Positions 49,135 through 61,025 of a stretch of 64,000 bases of DNA are shown here, piece after piece (positions within the stretch are counted from its first letter, which is position 1; each line of letters begins with the position of its first letter). The translations under genes were made by a program, and so were the position numbers. Below the pieces are notes generated by a model, which saw only the letters and a list, made by a program, of their open reading frames with translations, was not told the origin of the DNA and ran no database searches. The stretch spans positions 215,594,093-215,658,092 of the forward strand of contig OX352773.1 of the NCBI GenBank assembly GCA_947095535.1, in the 5' to 3' direction. Source of the DNA: Poecilobothrus nobilitatus. Lineage: Eukaryota > Arthropoda > Insecta > Diptera > Dolichopodidae.

Positions 49135-50867
49135 ATATTTGTTTTTATTAGGTACTTCAATTTTACTCTCAGTCCAATTCTCGTATTAAGTAACATCTAT
49201 CTTTAATTAGTACTAGTTTCGGTTCTTCTATCTCATAGACACAAAGTTATTTATCTGTAATTATCTTTTGGCTTAAATTTCGTTTTCATGCCTCTTAAAT
49301 CTGTCTGTCGATGAAATGGTCATATTGATTTTAAAAAGTAACAATCTAAAACACTTATTTTTCTTTATTACAAAATAATAATAATCAATATAGACAAAAA
49401 CATTCATTTAATACTGTATATAATAATAATTATTACATATGTCATTTCAATTCAGTGTTCTATTTCTTTATATAATATATATATAGATCTTTTTTTTTTT
49501 TTTAATTTTACCATTTAAAATATTTTTATGTTGAAAACTTTGAAAATCTAACAATTAATTAATTTTAACCTAGGCTGAACTTTTTTTTAAAAGTAAAAAA
49601 AAAAACAAAATGGAGTAATTATAGGCTTTTAGTATTCTATAACAAAATCTTTGGACACACTAAAATACAAACAAAAAATAAACTTAAATAAAAATGTTCC
49701 CTTTTTTTTTTTTTTTTGGAACAAAATGGAAATTTTTTGAAAGAAAATTAATATGACTTCTAAGTTGTTTCATAAAATTTATTTCTTTTTTATAGTTTAT
49801 CTTTTTCATAGAACAAGGTTACAACGAAAATCTTTTGAGTCTCTTAAAGTTTTTTTTTTTTTCTTTTTCTAAGTTTTGGAAAATTTTGTAAAAATTTTTT
49901 TCTTCAAAATAAAAAAAAAAATAAAATTCAGGTCAAATGACGAATAAAAACATATCATTTTCATTTCTTTTCTTTTTTTTCTTTCATTTGTTTTCTCTTT
50001 CACTGAGAACTGGCTTTCAATCCATTCAGTTGTGTTTTAGTTTTTTGTTGTCTTTTTTTGATAAACAAAAATCAAAAACAAAAAACAAAAATAATCTTAA
50101 CATCGCAATTTTTTGAAATTTTTTCGATTTATTTTTTAAAAAGTTTTAAATATAAAATTTTTTTTTTTTTTGCCTAATAGAAATTGTGATTAATATAAAA
50201 TCAATATCTAAGTGAATGAGTTTTATTCAAAAAACCAAAAGTTTAAAATGAATGTCAGACAATATTGCGACGCCATATTGGATTTTAATGTCATTTCGAA
50301 CAGAATGTATATTAATATATAAAGAAAAGAAAAAAAAAAAATTGAAAAAAAGTAACTGTTTTTGAAAATTTTGAAAATATAATACCTAGTACACATTATT
50401 TTTGTTGTTAAATCACGTGATAAAATGTCTATATAGATGTTTTAATGAATTCATTATATAAACGAACATTGATTAGAAATTAAATAAATGTACTTAGATA
50501 AAATGTACATAAATGTTATTTATTTTTAGAATGACAAAATATAATACTTTTCTATTTAAATAAATGAAAATTGTCTTTTATCAATATCTTAAATAAAGGT
50601 GTCATAAAATGTTGATGGTTATATGATTTTATTTAAACTTTAACTAAATTACTGACTTCATTATTAGTTTAACAACAATGGAATATTTGTAGGATTTAAT
50701 CGTATATTGTATGAATTTTATTACGTATAATTTAATATAATGTAATTTGAAATTAATGTAATTGGTGGAAAAAAGACATTATATATAATAACTATAATTT
50801 TATTTAATGCCATTTTTTGGGTGTATCAATACTAAGGCTACCTATTACGAATACCTTATATTCTTAA
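49135..50867. other. AT-rich intronic stretch
   Basis: No gene or clear element seen. Confidence 0.6.
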
Positions 50868-51250
50868 CATAAAATTTAATTATCTTTTACAAGACTGTAA
50901 CCGTTGCCCCGAATTAATCAAATTTAACAGAAGATATTGCCATAAAACTTGATCATCTTTTACAAAATTTCAGATGTCTAACTTAATTAATTTATGTTGT
51001 GTTAGACTAACCAAATTTTGGGTAGAAGTCATTAAAATAAGATTTAACTTTCTTTTTTTTTTTAATTATCAGATATCTAACTTCATTATTTTTGTTATTA
51101 TTGAGTTATCGTGCGGACGGGAGCACTTACGTACATAGCTAAATCGATGCAGAATTCAATTTTGAATAAAAATATATACCGTTTCTATATCTATCTCGTC
51201 TTCTTTAATGTGTCACAACCGTAATGACAAAACTATAATACCCATTAAAT
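50868..51250 (+). mobile_element. Helentron-associated-like fragment (plus)
   Basis: Contains TTGAGTTATCGTGCGGACGG, ACATAGCTAAATCG, a TATACCGTTTCTATATC block, GTGTCACAACCGTAATGAC and ends CTATAATACCC. These match, in order, the right half of the 1.6-kb element (GGAC tract, ACATGGCT, TATATCTAGCTCG, GTGTTACAAACGGAGGAG, terminal TATACCC). The left part is unclear. Confidence 0.6.
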
Positions 51251-51396
51251 ATGTTGATATAGTGATATAAACTATAGAACAATATATGTTATGTTCGTGC
51301 GAATATCCTATAGTTGACCTTGTGTAGGATTTAGGATTAAGATTTAGGATGTAAGTTTTCGTCCTTGTTTTAAATTTGGAAGAAAAATTTGCTTAT

Positions 51397-52434
51397 TATT
51401 ATACCCTACACATTAAGTATAGGGTATATTAACTTTGGTATGGTGTTCGTAACCACCAAAAGGAAGCGAGTTAGGTATAGACATGTATATATATTCTGAA
51501 TAAGGATCACCGCCGGAGTCGATTTAGCGATGTCCGTCCGTCCGTCCGTACGCACGATAACTCAAAAAATAATGATGCTATCTTGATGAAATTTATACTG
51601 TAAGTTAACAATGACTAAGGTAAGGCGGGGATTGTAAATGGGCGAAATCGGACCATGCGTTCGAGTACCCCCCATACAACTTCCAAAACCTAATACGCAT
51701 ATTTTCGAAATTAATAAAGATAGAAACTTAAAATTTTGTACGAGGGTGTGTTTTTCTGAATCCCTGATATCCCCAAAATTTAAGATGAAGTGGAGTGGTT
51801 GTTCGGGTACCTCCCATACAACTCCCAAAACCGAACATGCATATCTTCGAAATTAATAAAGATAGGGACTTCCAATTTAATAGGAGGGTGCTGTTTCCTA
51901 AATCCCTGATTTGTCTAAAATTTGAGAGGAATTGGAGTGGTCGTTCGGGTACCTCCCATACAACTCCCAAAACCGAACAAGCATATCTTCGAAATTAATA
52001 AAGACAGAAACTTCAAAGGGTGTACTTTAGTACAAGGGTGTCCAAAATTTAAGATGAATTAGAATGGTTGTTCAGGGGTATCTGCCACACAACTCCTAAG
52101 ACCAAACAAGCATATCTTCGAAATTAATAAATATATAAACTTGAAATTTGATATAAGAATGTTCTACCCTGTTGATGTCTCTAAAATTTGAAATGAATTG
52201 GGGTGGTGGTCCGCGTGCCTTCACACACTTCCCAAGACCTAACAATCATATTTTCGAATTTAATAAAGATAGAAACCTGAAATTTTGTACAAAGGTTGTA
52301 ACAGCATTTATTTTTTTTAGCTTGTATTAAATACCTAACTAAAATAACTTATGGATTTTTAATTTAATTTGAATGTTTTAGGTGTAGGGTATAAATAAGT
52401 CGGTTGCATCGACTTACTGTTATTTTTATTTGTT
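51397..52434 (-). mobile_element. Helentron-associated-like element carrying a ~140-bp tandem array (minus)
   Basis: Read on the minus strand it opens near AACAAATAAAAATAACAG, a stem-loop AAGTCGATGCAACCGACTT and TTTATACCCTACACCTAA. It closes with GTGGTTACGAACACCATACC and a hairpin TATACCCTATAC...GTGTAGGGTATA. The sub-terminal ATACCCTACAC motif is thus inverted between the ends, and a GTCC tract lies near 51535-51549. The interior is a five-unit tandem array. Architecture is the same as the elements at 3765 and 41153 but the sequence is a different subfamily. Confidence 0.72.
51673..52290. repeat. Tandem array, about five units of 129-142 bp
   Basis: Units start at about 51673, 51815, 51957, 52086 and 52222, each with CAYACAACTCCCAAAACC-like sequence, then CATATCTTCGAAATTAATAA, AGATAGAAACTT, and GGGTACCTCC at the end. 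Spacings are 142, 142, 129 and about 137 bases. The overlapping short frames on both strands here are by-products of the repetition, not genes. Confidence 0.85.
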
Positions 52435-54223
52435 TTATATAAAAGCGGTCTTTACTATATGGAGCACTATAATTTATTAAAATTTTAGCTTTGTTTATTT
52501 CCAAAAAATTATACAAATTACATTTAAAGACTAACTTTTACATTATGTGTGATTTTACTATTTCAGATACAAAATATAACCTACCTAAACCATAAACATA
52601 AATTGTTATTTAATTGTAAAGCTTTGCTTTAACACCAAATTTGATTATAAAAATTTTCATCAATTTTCACAATTTAAAATATTTTTATAACACATTTTGA
52701 ATATTTTAAATTTTTTCCATATACAAAGTTATTAAAGTTTAATTTATTTTCTATTATTTATTTTTTTTTTTTATATTACTTTAATATTCACGTTTTACAA
52801 TCCTTTTTTTTTCCTATTTTCAATCTTTTAAATATTTTTTTTTACATTTTTTATAGCAAAATTTTCTATATCCAGACCATTCTCTCATGCCATTTATTTG
52901 AAATAATTTTTCAAATAATTTTTGATTTAAAAACAAAAAACAAGCATAAAACTAAGGACATCCTATCAATAAACCCAGAAATCTTAATTTATAATAAATT
53001 AGAATTGATATCTATTTCCACTTATAATCCCCTCCAAAAAAACTCAATGATTCAATCATCATTTTTTTTTTATTTTCTTTTCAAACTAATAACACCTAAA
53101 AACTATGCAAAAGACAAAAAACAAAAAGTCAATAACATTACAATGATATAAAATAGATTTTTGTTTGTTGTTTTTTTTTTTTTTTTTGCTTTTGTTCAAA
53201 CTTTCTCATCTCTGACATATTAATTGCAATTTGAGTAAACTAAGCCAAGGTTTTAGCATTTTTGTCCTCTAGTTATCCTTTTATGTCCTTTTTATATCCT
53301 CTTTCTCTATTTTTCATTCATTTTATATTTTTATTCCTAGTATTTTTGTTTTGTTATTTTGTTTATTATTTTCAAACATTTTGAAAAATTGAAAATGTCC
53401 TTGTTAAAAAACAATTTAAAAAAATGAAAAAGGAAAATTTCATATTAAAATCATGGCCTTTTTTTTTACAATTTAATTTAAAATTAAAAAAAATACAATT
53501 TATTCCAGAAATGAAAAGAATTTTTATACAAAAAGGATAGAATTGAAAAAAAAAAAAAACACGAGAGACTATTGTACAGGTTAACAATTTCGACAATCAC
53601 AAAATTTATTTACAACCCAATCGATGCCCTTTTTTATACTTTTTTTATGAATTTTAGTTTTTTAAAGGTTGTTTATCTCGATAACGTTGATCAGAGTATC
53701 TCAAGGAATTTTTTATAATTCTGCTTTTGCTGGGAAAATTTAATAGAGTTAGACATTTTTATATTGAATTATTAGTAAAAAATGGAAGTTTATTTAAGGG
53801 ATACTTTTGTCCAAGAGATACTCTTTGTAGGTTTATTCAGAGACGAAATTATTTTTGCTGTGCCCCTTTTACTAGAACTGGTCAATAGATTAGATTTTGA
53901 AACATTAAAAATATATTGGATCCGCTTAAAGTATTTGAAAACGTCATAAGGTCATTTATATTTTTTAATCAATTTTTCTAAAAATGTTTTGTAAAGAGAT
54001 GCGAAACGTATTATAAAATTTATGTTTTCTCATAAAATTGTATTTATTTTTTTATAGCGATGTTAAAAAAAAAAGTGAAAATTAAATTTTTATATAAACA
54101 TACATAATAATATAATATAATTTATTTCTTTTTTTTATTTTGTCCTCTTTTGTCCTCTCCATAGTTTTTTTTTTCTATATTTTTTTCAATTTAATCCTTA
54201 ATTTTTTAATTTTATATTTTTAG
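52435..54223. other. AT-rich end of the large Dpr intron
   Basis: No gene or element seen. The last ~80 bases before 54224 are a T-rich tract (TTTTGTCCTCTTTTGTCCTC and further T runs) leading into the acceptor TTTTTAG. Confidence 0.6.
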
Positions 54224-54444
54224 TGCCACGAACTGAAATTATTGGTGAATCTGATCGATATGTTAAAGCTGGAAGTACTGTTGTATTACGTTGTATTGTA
54301 AGAGGTGCTCTTGAACCACCAGTATTTATAACATGGTCACATGGTTCGAAACAGTTAACAGCCGATTCACCTGGTATACGTATGCAAGTTGATAAAAGTT
54401 TATTAGATCCAATGGCTGAGGATGATAATCAACAGCAAACAACG
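54224..54444 (+). CDS. dpr: Dpr-family gene, exon encoding first part of Ig domain 2
   Basis: An internal exon of 221 bases; its first two bases (TG) complete a valine codon with the G left by the previous exon. The donor is ACG|GTAAAT at 54445, leaving phase 0. The protein includes VPRTEIIGESDRYVKAGS, TVVLRCIVRGALEPPVFITW and SHGSKQL. It has the conserved cysteine (LRC) and tryptophan (ITW) of an Ig fold. VKAGS-x-V-x-LRCIVRGALEPP is strongly Dpr-like and closest to the Dpr15/16 type as I remember it. The segment ending AEDDNQQQTT is the variable, polar strand C'-D loop, which is expanded in this subgroup. A GTG at 54223 could mimic a start, but the AG acceptor and phase show it is a splice junction. 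Confidence 0.94.
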
Positions 54445-55543
54445 GTAAATATGCATATATGTATATCTTATAATATATTTATATTTAATATTACAAATAT
54501 TGATCCAAAAGAAGAAAATTTAAAAAATAAATTTAGTTAAAATCGATTTTTTCAATATTAATATTTTCGGTATTCTCACATTACCTTCAAAAATGTATCC
54601 TTAAGGTGCAAAAAAAAAAAAAGATATTGAATGTAATTTTCTTTTTTCTATTCAAGAATCCTTTCAAAAGAAAAGAATGTTAAAACTTCTGCTATTAATA
54701 CTTTATATTAGAAAGCGAAGCCAGTCAAAAATAAATTTATAGATTTGATTAAAAATTTATTTTTCAAAAATGTTAAATTTCTTTATCTTTACTTGCCAAT
54801 TTTCTAGTTGGAATTGAACAACTAGAAATCAAGGAAATCTGAAGCAGATATTTTTCTGAATTAAGTAAACATACTAAGAGATGTTTCACACTCTTTTTCT
54901 CATTTTTTTCTTTTATTTCTGAAAATTTGTGTACTCAGATCCTTTCAACGAATGTATAACGTTGTTTCAGTTTCAACTTCATTAAACTCCAATGTAACAC
55001 CAAACATCATCTTTAACATTATCATTTCAATTGAAGTATTCCAAATGTGATTAAAGTATATTATATAATAGTGCTGGGGCAAAAACTTATGCTTAACAAA
55101 ATACACGTAAATTATATGCCAAAGTATTGTAATTAAAACAAAAAAAAAATCCTTATTTTGTATCATGCTCATAGAAGTTTGAAAAAGTGCCCGAAATTGT
55201 CGGAAAAGTCTAAAATGAAAATTGTCTTATAATTTCTTAACAGACAAAATTGAAAATTATTCATTTAATTAATAAATTGACATCTAAAAGAATTCAAATA
55301 CAAATAGTATATAAATATACATAAGAAATGACAGACCTAAAAATGTTCTTAAAAAATACAATTTTTGATATTTTACTTAAAAAGAACACAATACAGCGAA
55401 AATAAAATTCATGTTATTTTTCTTTCTTCAATGTTTCATTATATTTTTTTTTTTTTTGTATACATATATATATTCTTTTTTCTTTTTTGTTATTCTTATT
55501 AATTTTCTTATTTTCTTTTATATTTTTCTTTACTTTCATTCAG
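54445..55543 (+). other. Dpr intron of 1.1 kb between the Ig2 exons
   Basis: From donor GTAAAT to acceptor CTTTCATTCAG. AT-rich with a pyrimidine-rich 3' end; no element recognised inside. Interrupting Ig2 before strand E in phase 0 is consistent with the exon content on both sides. Confidence 0.85.
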
Positions 55544-55649
55544 ATCGGATCATTAATCATTGATGTTGCGAGAAAATATCACAATGGTAATTACAGTTGT
55601 AGCCCATCAAATAGTCCAAGCGTAACAGTAACGTTAAATGTTATTAACG
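55544..55649 (+). CDS. dpr: Dpr-family gene, exon encoding end of Ig domain 2
   Basis: An internal exon of 106 bases: 35 codons plus one base, donor G|GTAGGT at 55650. It encodes IGSLIIDVARKYHNGNYSC, then SPSNSPSVTVTLNVING. GSLII is strand E, and GNYSC supplies the second cysteine of Ig2. The CSPSNSPSVTVTLNV-ING ending closes the domain as in Dpr proteins. The following exon should encode a short serine/alanine-rich linker and the C-terminal hydrophobic tail (membrane segment or GPI signal). I did not find it downstream, so the gene probably continues past base 64000 or the exon is too short to see. Confidence 0.93.
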
Positions 55650-56247
55650 GTAGGTATATTATAGATGAATTTAAATCTTTATAAAATATATACAAATACA
55701 CATACATATATTGTTTTAACTTTTGTATATAGGTAAATATTGATAAAAATTAAAAGTTATAAGAATAAAATTACAATATTATTATAGATTTTTGTTATTT
55801 TTTTCTTCTCCTGACAATATTTAATTAAGGCGCCATTTTTGTTTTCAAATTACTGTAAATGAAAATGAGAGGATTTAAGTTTTCTTTCAATTTTATTTAA
55901 TTTTTTTTGTTTTCTTTTGGTATTTTTTTTTTTATTTTCCGTCCATTGTTTAAAAAAAAAAAATTGTTTAATTTATTACAAAACGGCTTGTGTGAGGTAA
56001 TGGTTTTACATTTATGGATCATTTAAAGCTATTTATAGTTGTATTTTATTATCGATTAAATTGATGTTAACGATCAAATTATTAAAGTATAAATGATTGT
56101 TACATTTAATAGGTAAAAAAATTTCAAATTTAATTAATGAAATTTTTATAGCTGTTCGTTTGAACATAGTTCTAATTGAGATTACATATTGCCATTACAT
56201 ATTATGGAGAAAAGATAGATGTGATAAAATATATATATCTTTTTTCA
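55650..56247. other. Start of downstream Dpr intron
   Basis: AT-rich, no exon or element seen. Confidence 0.6.
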
Positions 56248-56686
56248 GGATTAAATACCTACGGATTTGATATAGCTATGTATGTCTGTCGTCCGCACAA
56301 TAACTAACAAAATAACTAGTCCCATTATTCAGATATTATGAAATTTTCATCATTTCATTTTTCTATTATAGAAATATTCGACCAGCAGGTTCAAGTAGCT
56401 ACCATACACCTTCTTTTTTTATTTAAGCATAACTCTTTAAGCCTGAGTTTATTGATAGGATATTTTTAAAAGTTATTGCTATCTTCTGTAAAATTTGGTT
56501 GAATTAGCGTAGTGGGTTCGACTAAATGTAATATATTTACAGAAATATATCTTGGTATACTTAATTAAGATATCCCAGATTTTATAAAAGACAATCAAAT
56601 TTCAACAAAACAACAAATATTATGTTTCTGTGGTTATCCTTTGTTATTGACACAGTCACAATACACTCTTCCTTGCTTGTTTTTTA
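56248..56686 (-). mobile_element. Helentron-associated-like element (minus)
   Basis: On the minus strand it begins CTAAAAAACAAGCAAGGAAG, then a TTGTGACTGTGTCAATAAC stem-loop, and ends with AGTTATTGTGCGGACGACAG, ACATACATAGCTATATC and AATCC. This is the opening and closing order of the elements at 3765 and 37127, with most of the 3' hairpin missing. About 440 bases. Confidence 0.6.
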
Positions 56687-59600
56687 GTTTGGATTTTTAA
56701 GTAATTTTTTTTAAAAAATTGATCTTTGTCATATTTTAAACTTTTGATTATTGAAAAATTAAATGGCTGTTTTTTTTCGAATTCAGTCTAAATTGTTCTT
56801 TAGTTTCATTGTTTTTGTTTTTGTATTATGTTATAAATAATTAGTATTTTCCGAAAGATAACTATAGCCAATGATATCTAGAGCCTATACTATAGTCAAT
56901 GATATCAATTTATAACAATTTTAAGTAATTTTAAATAATCAAACTAATTCATACATGGCAGAAAAAAATGTATACATAATTTGTTAACAGAATTATGCAC
57001 CACTCCACTACCCAGTAAAAAATGTTCGTCGTGTTTAAGTAGTGGTGCTGATAGATTGTTGATATCGACTTTTTGTTTGTATCTGCACAATTTGAACTTT
57101 TCCTGCCACCTGTTACATTTTATTTCTTTTTAAAAAAATAATATGGGATTTATTTGAACTTCAAATGATTTCAAGATAGAGGAAAAAACTATTACATACT
57201 TTTTTATAAATAAGAAATCGCGATAAATGAAAATTTCTTTAGTTCTAGAAAAGGAAATATAAGTTGAAATTCTAATTTGGAAGTGTGAAATCATTTTCAA
57301 AACTTCAATCGAAAATCTTCCAATTTAGTCACCTTGTAAAATATGAATAAAATCTTGTGCACAAGTTATGAATACCAATTCAATGAAATATTTAAAGAAT
57401 ATACACTATCACAGGGTGACAGCAGGAAAATACGTATTATATTTATATTCTCTTGCTGGGCATTTAAGAAATGACAAGAAAATCTACTTTTCATTTTCTT
57501 TATTTTTAAATACTTTTATAAAAACTGAATTTTGTCTAGAATACGTTATTGGTCGTTATTAAACGTTAAAGTATAAGAAATAAAGTTATCAAAAAATTAT
57601 CGCAGAAGGAAGAAAAATTTAAACGTGAATGATAAAAAATCAATAACGACAAATATTGATTGTAAATAAATAAAATTCAGATTTAAAGTTTGACTGCAGA
57701 ATAAATAAAAATAATAAAATTAAAATAAAAATGAAAATGAAAACTAATCAGATGTTATATAAACAATATTTATAACGTAAAGTCTATGAAATGAAGAAGC
57801 AAAATTTGGCGATATTCTACTAATTTTAGTTTAGTTATGCTATCGCCTCTAGTTTTTTTTTTTTGATCTCACAGACTTTACGACATAAATTTTGCCTATA
57901 TTAAGATAAATTGTTTGAAGAAAATCTTTAAAGTAAGAAAATATTGGTTATTATAAAATTTATTTTCTACTTTTTACTTCAGATTTAAAAAAAAATTTCC
58001 TGTTCAAAAGAGTTTTTTATTTGTTTTATTTTCATATTTTTTTCTAGATATAATTTCTGTGATTAATTCTGTAATCTTATAACAGAAATATTTAATTTTG
58101 TTAATTTTTTGAAATTCTTCTATGTTTTTTGGTATAAATATATTAAAATCATGTACTGTTATCGGAAACCAAACTGGGTCCAAGATTTCAAGACTATAGC
58201 TTCAACGGGAAGTGCATTTAAAATGTATTTTCTAAATTTCAACATTCAATTCAACAAAGTTTTTAAATTTTTAAGTTAAAACATTTTTCAAATTCGAAAT
58301 ATCTAATTTAAAGGGTCATATTTAATAAAAACAAAAAAAAAAAATTACATAATCAAAACAAAAAATATTAATAATATCAACCAATATTATGAACGAAATC
58401 AAAAATTCAATTTAATTTTTTATTAAAAATTATTAAGAAAAATGTTCAGTATATTATATTATTATGCTTCGCATGGCACATATACACCAATACACCAATA
58501 ATATAAAAAATATATACCATAAATATCATCAATTATATCCTTTTTCTCATTTTAATCATTTTATTATATATATACACGTCATATATATATATCTATATCT
58601 TAAATAAATTTATCTGTGTCTATTATTTGTATAAAATATTGTATATTTAAGTATTATAGAATTATCAACATAAATATATATTATAAGTATATAATATAAA
58701 TTCATATTTATTTATTTATATACCAGAAACCATTTTTAAAAATTGATTGATTCAATAATGTTTCATTTTTTTTTTCCTTTCATTTTTTTACTTTCCCTTT
58801 TTTTTTTTTTTTGTTTTATAATAGAAGAAAATTTAATAAGACTGGTCTAATATCTCACGCCATTTATATTCTACTTTCAATATTATGCAATATATATTAT
58901 ATAACAGTACATATACATATTTATTCTATGTTAAATTTTATTCACATTATTTTCATCTTATTCTTAATTTAACATAATCAAAATATCTAATAACGATAAT
59001 ATCCTTCCTAAAAAGGATGTTGTTGTCAACAATAAATTGAGATTCTTATAAAACATGAGGAACTCCCTATGTGTGATTTAAATTAAGAAAAGAAAAAAAA
59101 AAAAAAAAGGAAAAAACAAAGTAACAATAATAAAAAATCAAAACAAAAAACAAAATATATAAGAAAATTATATTATGAATCAATTTATAACTCGTTTTCA
59201 TTTGCCATTTCAAGGATTATGAAACACTTCTCGTAATACCAAAAAACAAAAAAAAAAAAAAACGAAACAGATTAGAAGCAAAGCTTTACAAAATGTACTG
59301 AGAAAAAAAAAAACAAGAACTAAAAATATGAAAAACAGACAAAAGAAATTATTTTTTATTAACTTATGGAAATTTAAAAAAAAAAAAAAAAAGAAAAAAA
59401 TGTACATAAAAAATATTCATGAAAATTTATCATAAATACATGATTCGTTTCAATGAAAGAAGAGATTAATCAAAAAAAAAAAAATTTTTCGTTTGGTTAA
59501 TTGTCGTTTAAGAAAAGCACTTAAAGCTATTATCATGTTTTACTATCATGCTACTAAAGAAACGTACTTTATTTTATTTTGTGATTACTAATTTTTTTTA

Positions 59601-59932
59601 ATTTACTCCTTCTTATGCAGTACTTTTTTAATATCGTACGAGTATTATATTTCTTATGTTGTATTTTGTCTTTCATTATTTCTTGTTTTCTAAGTCTTTT
59701 AATTTAATACAATATTTATTAATTCCCACATATTTATTTTTATAATTATTAGATTTTTAATTTAAGCTACAATTTACATATTTACATATGGTAAGGATGG
59801 TGAGAATATCGAAAGATACTGAACGCATCCAGTTTTCTAAGACTTTAACTCACTAAACACACCAGCCCCGTCTTAAAATATTAAAACTAGTCTGAAAGAC
59901 TAACTATTAATTTTACGTTAACTTTTATAGAT
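56687..59932. other. AT-rich stretch, probable Dpr intron
   Basis: No exon recognised. A 64-codon frame at 57368-57562 has mixed composition but no splice sites or family resemblance. Long A runs occur around 59095-59400. Confidence 0.5.
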
Positions 59933-60079
59933 CTACTGGAATTGTAAATCTCCGTGAAGATGATCTACTTTTATAGCTAAATCTAGTGGCCTAGTTCCTT
60001 TAAGTCTTCTAATGGCATTTTCACAATGTAGCAGTTTTGAAAATTCTACATTACTTGAATCATGGCAATAACTTATTGA
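59933..60079 (-). other. Coding-like relic of unknown origin (minus)
   Basis: On the minus strand a 48-codon open stretch reads SNVEFSKLLHCENAIRRLKG followed by TRPLDLAIKVDHLHGDLQFQ, then a stop. The composition is unlike the surrounding AT-rich noise. PLDLAIKVDHL faintly recalls an ankyrin repeat (TPLDLAI-x-x-GH). It could be a transposon protein remnant or a pseudogene fragment. No start, splice site or family assignment. Confidence 0.25.
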
Positions 60080-60784
60080 TCATTAATGACTTACAAAAGT
60101 GAAAGACTAATGACAAATTGTTTATTTATCAAATTTTATATAAACGGGTACTGCATTTTAGTAGCATCTTAAACTAATCATCGGCTTCACCGATTAAACT
60201 TTTTAGTTTTAAAGTAAAAAAAAAAAATACTTAAAAAAAAATTAAAAAAAAGTCTTGTGAGCTTGAATATTGTACGTTACTAAAGATTTAAATCTCAAAA
60301 AAAAAGTAGGAAATTTTATACAACTTTTTGAATGACTTTTCAATTGGACTAAGGCAAAATTGAGTCTTAAGTTTTGAAAAATAATTTATATAAAACAATA
60401 ATGCTCTTAAAAATTTAAAACGTAAAGAAAAATAAAATTAACATTTACAATTTTAATTCATACTTATATTGCACAGATAAAATTAAAATTAAAAGATTCT
60501 GTAGTAACATTTTTAAAAAAAAAATCTATGTAAAATTAATAAGTCAATGTTTAATATTTAAATATTATACAGAACCTGTTCCTTTTATAATATAGAAAGG
60601 GTCAATCAAAAAATGAAGCATAATAGCTTCAAGCAGAAAATGAGCAGAATTTGCTTTTGGATTGTTTAAACTTTTTCTCTAAACATACTGAAGTTAATAC
60701 TTTCAACTTTTGAACATATACATATTTAAAAACAAAAACAAATTCAGCTTGAAGCTATTACTAATCATTTAAAGTAAAAGAAAG

Positions 60785-61025
60785 TGTGCCATATGCCTTT
60801 ATTCCATGTGCCTGTAGTGTCATTTGACTATATTTGCTGCAAATTTCCTCTATTTATCATTTGCCTCTATGTCATTTTCCGGTATTTCATTTGACTGTGT
60901 GTAAAACATAGAATTTAGGCGATTTTAGAGTTGGTTACAAATGAAATCTAATCAACTGAATTCCATTCAAATGAAATACAGTCAAGTGACATACAGTCAA
61001 ATGAAATAGACTCTTGTGATAGCAC
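60785..61025. mobile_element. MITE-like inverted-repeat element with TCATTTGACTG motifs
   Basis: The left end GTGCCATATGCC and right end (reversed) GTGCTATCACAA are loosely inverted. Inside, TCATTTGACTRT on the left and GAAATACAGTCAAATGA-type units on the right are inverted copies of one motif, repeated several times. Fragments with the same motif lie at about 9085-9135 and 63155-63180. GATTTTAGAGTTGGTTAC is shared with the element at 62989-63814. Confidence 0.5.

Larger units (their letters stand above)
21843..54223 (+). other. Large Dpr intron (32.4 kb), repeat-filled
   Basis: It runs from the donor GTAAGT after the Ig1 exon to the acceptor TATATTTTTAG before the Ig2 exon. The flanking phases (1 and 1) are compatible and no Dpr exon is expected between them. 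It holds most of the mobile elements listed here. Repeats in both orientations and a transposase relic imply long-term accumulation. Long introns are usual in dpr genes. Confidence reflects that the two exons could in principle belong to adjacent paralogues, though phase and protein order favour one gene. Confidence 0.75.

Noticed and set aside
51562..51998. Four overlapping reading frames of 67-88 codons on both strands
   Set aside because: They repeat with the ~140-bp tandem units and sit inside a non-coding mobile element; shadows of repetition.
54223..54540. GTG-started 105-codon ORF
   Set aside because: The GTG spans the splice acceptor; the frame after 54444 is intron read-through.
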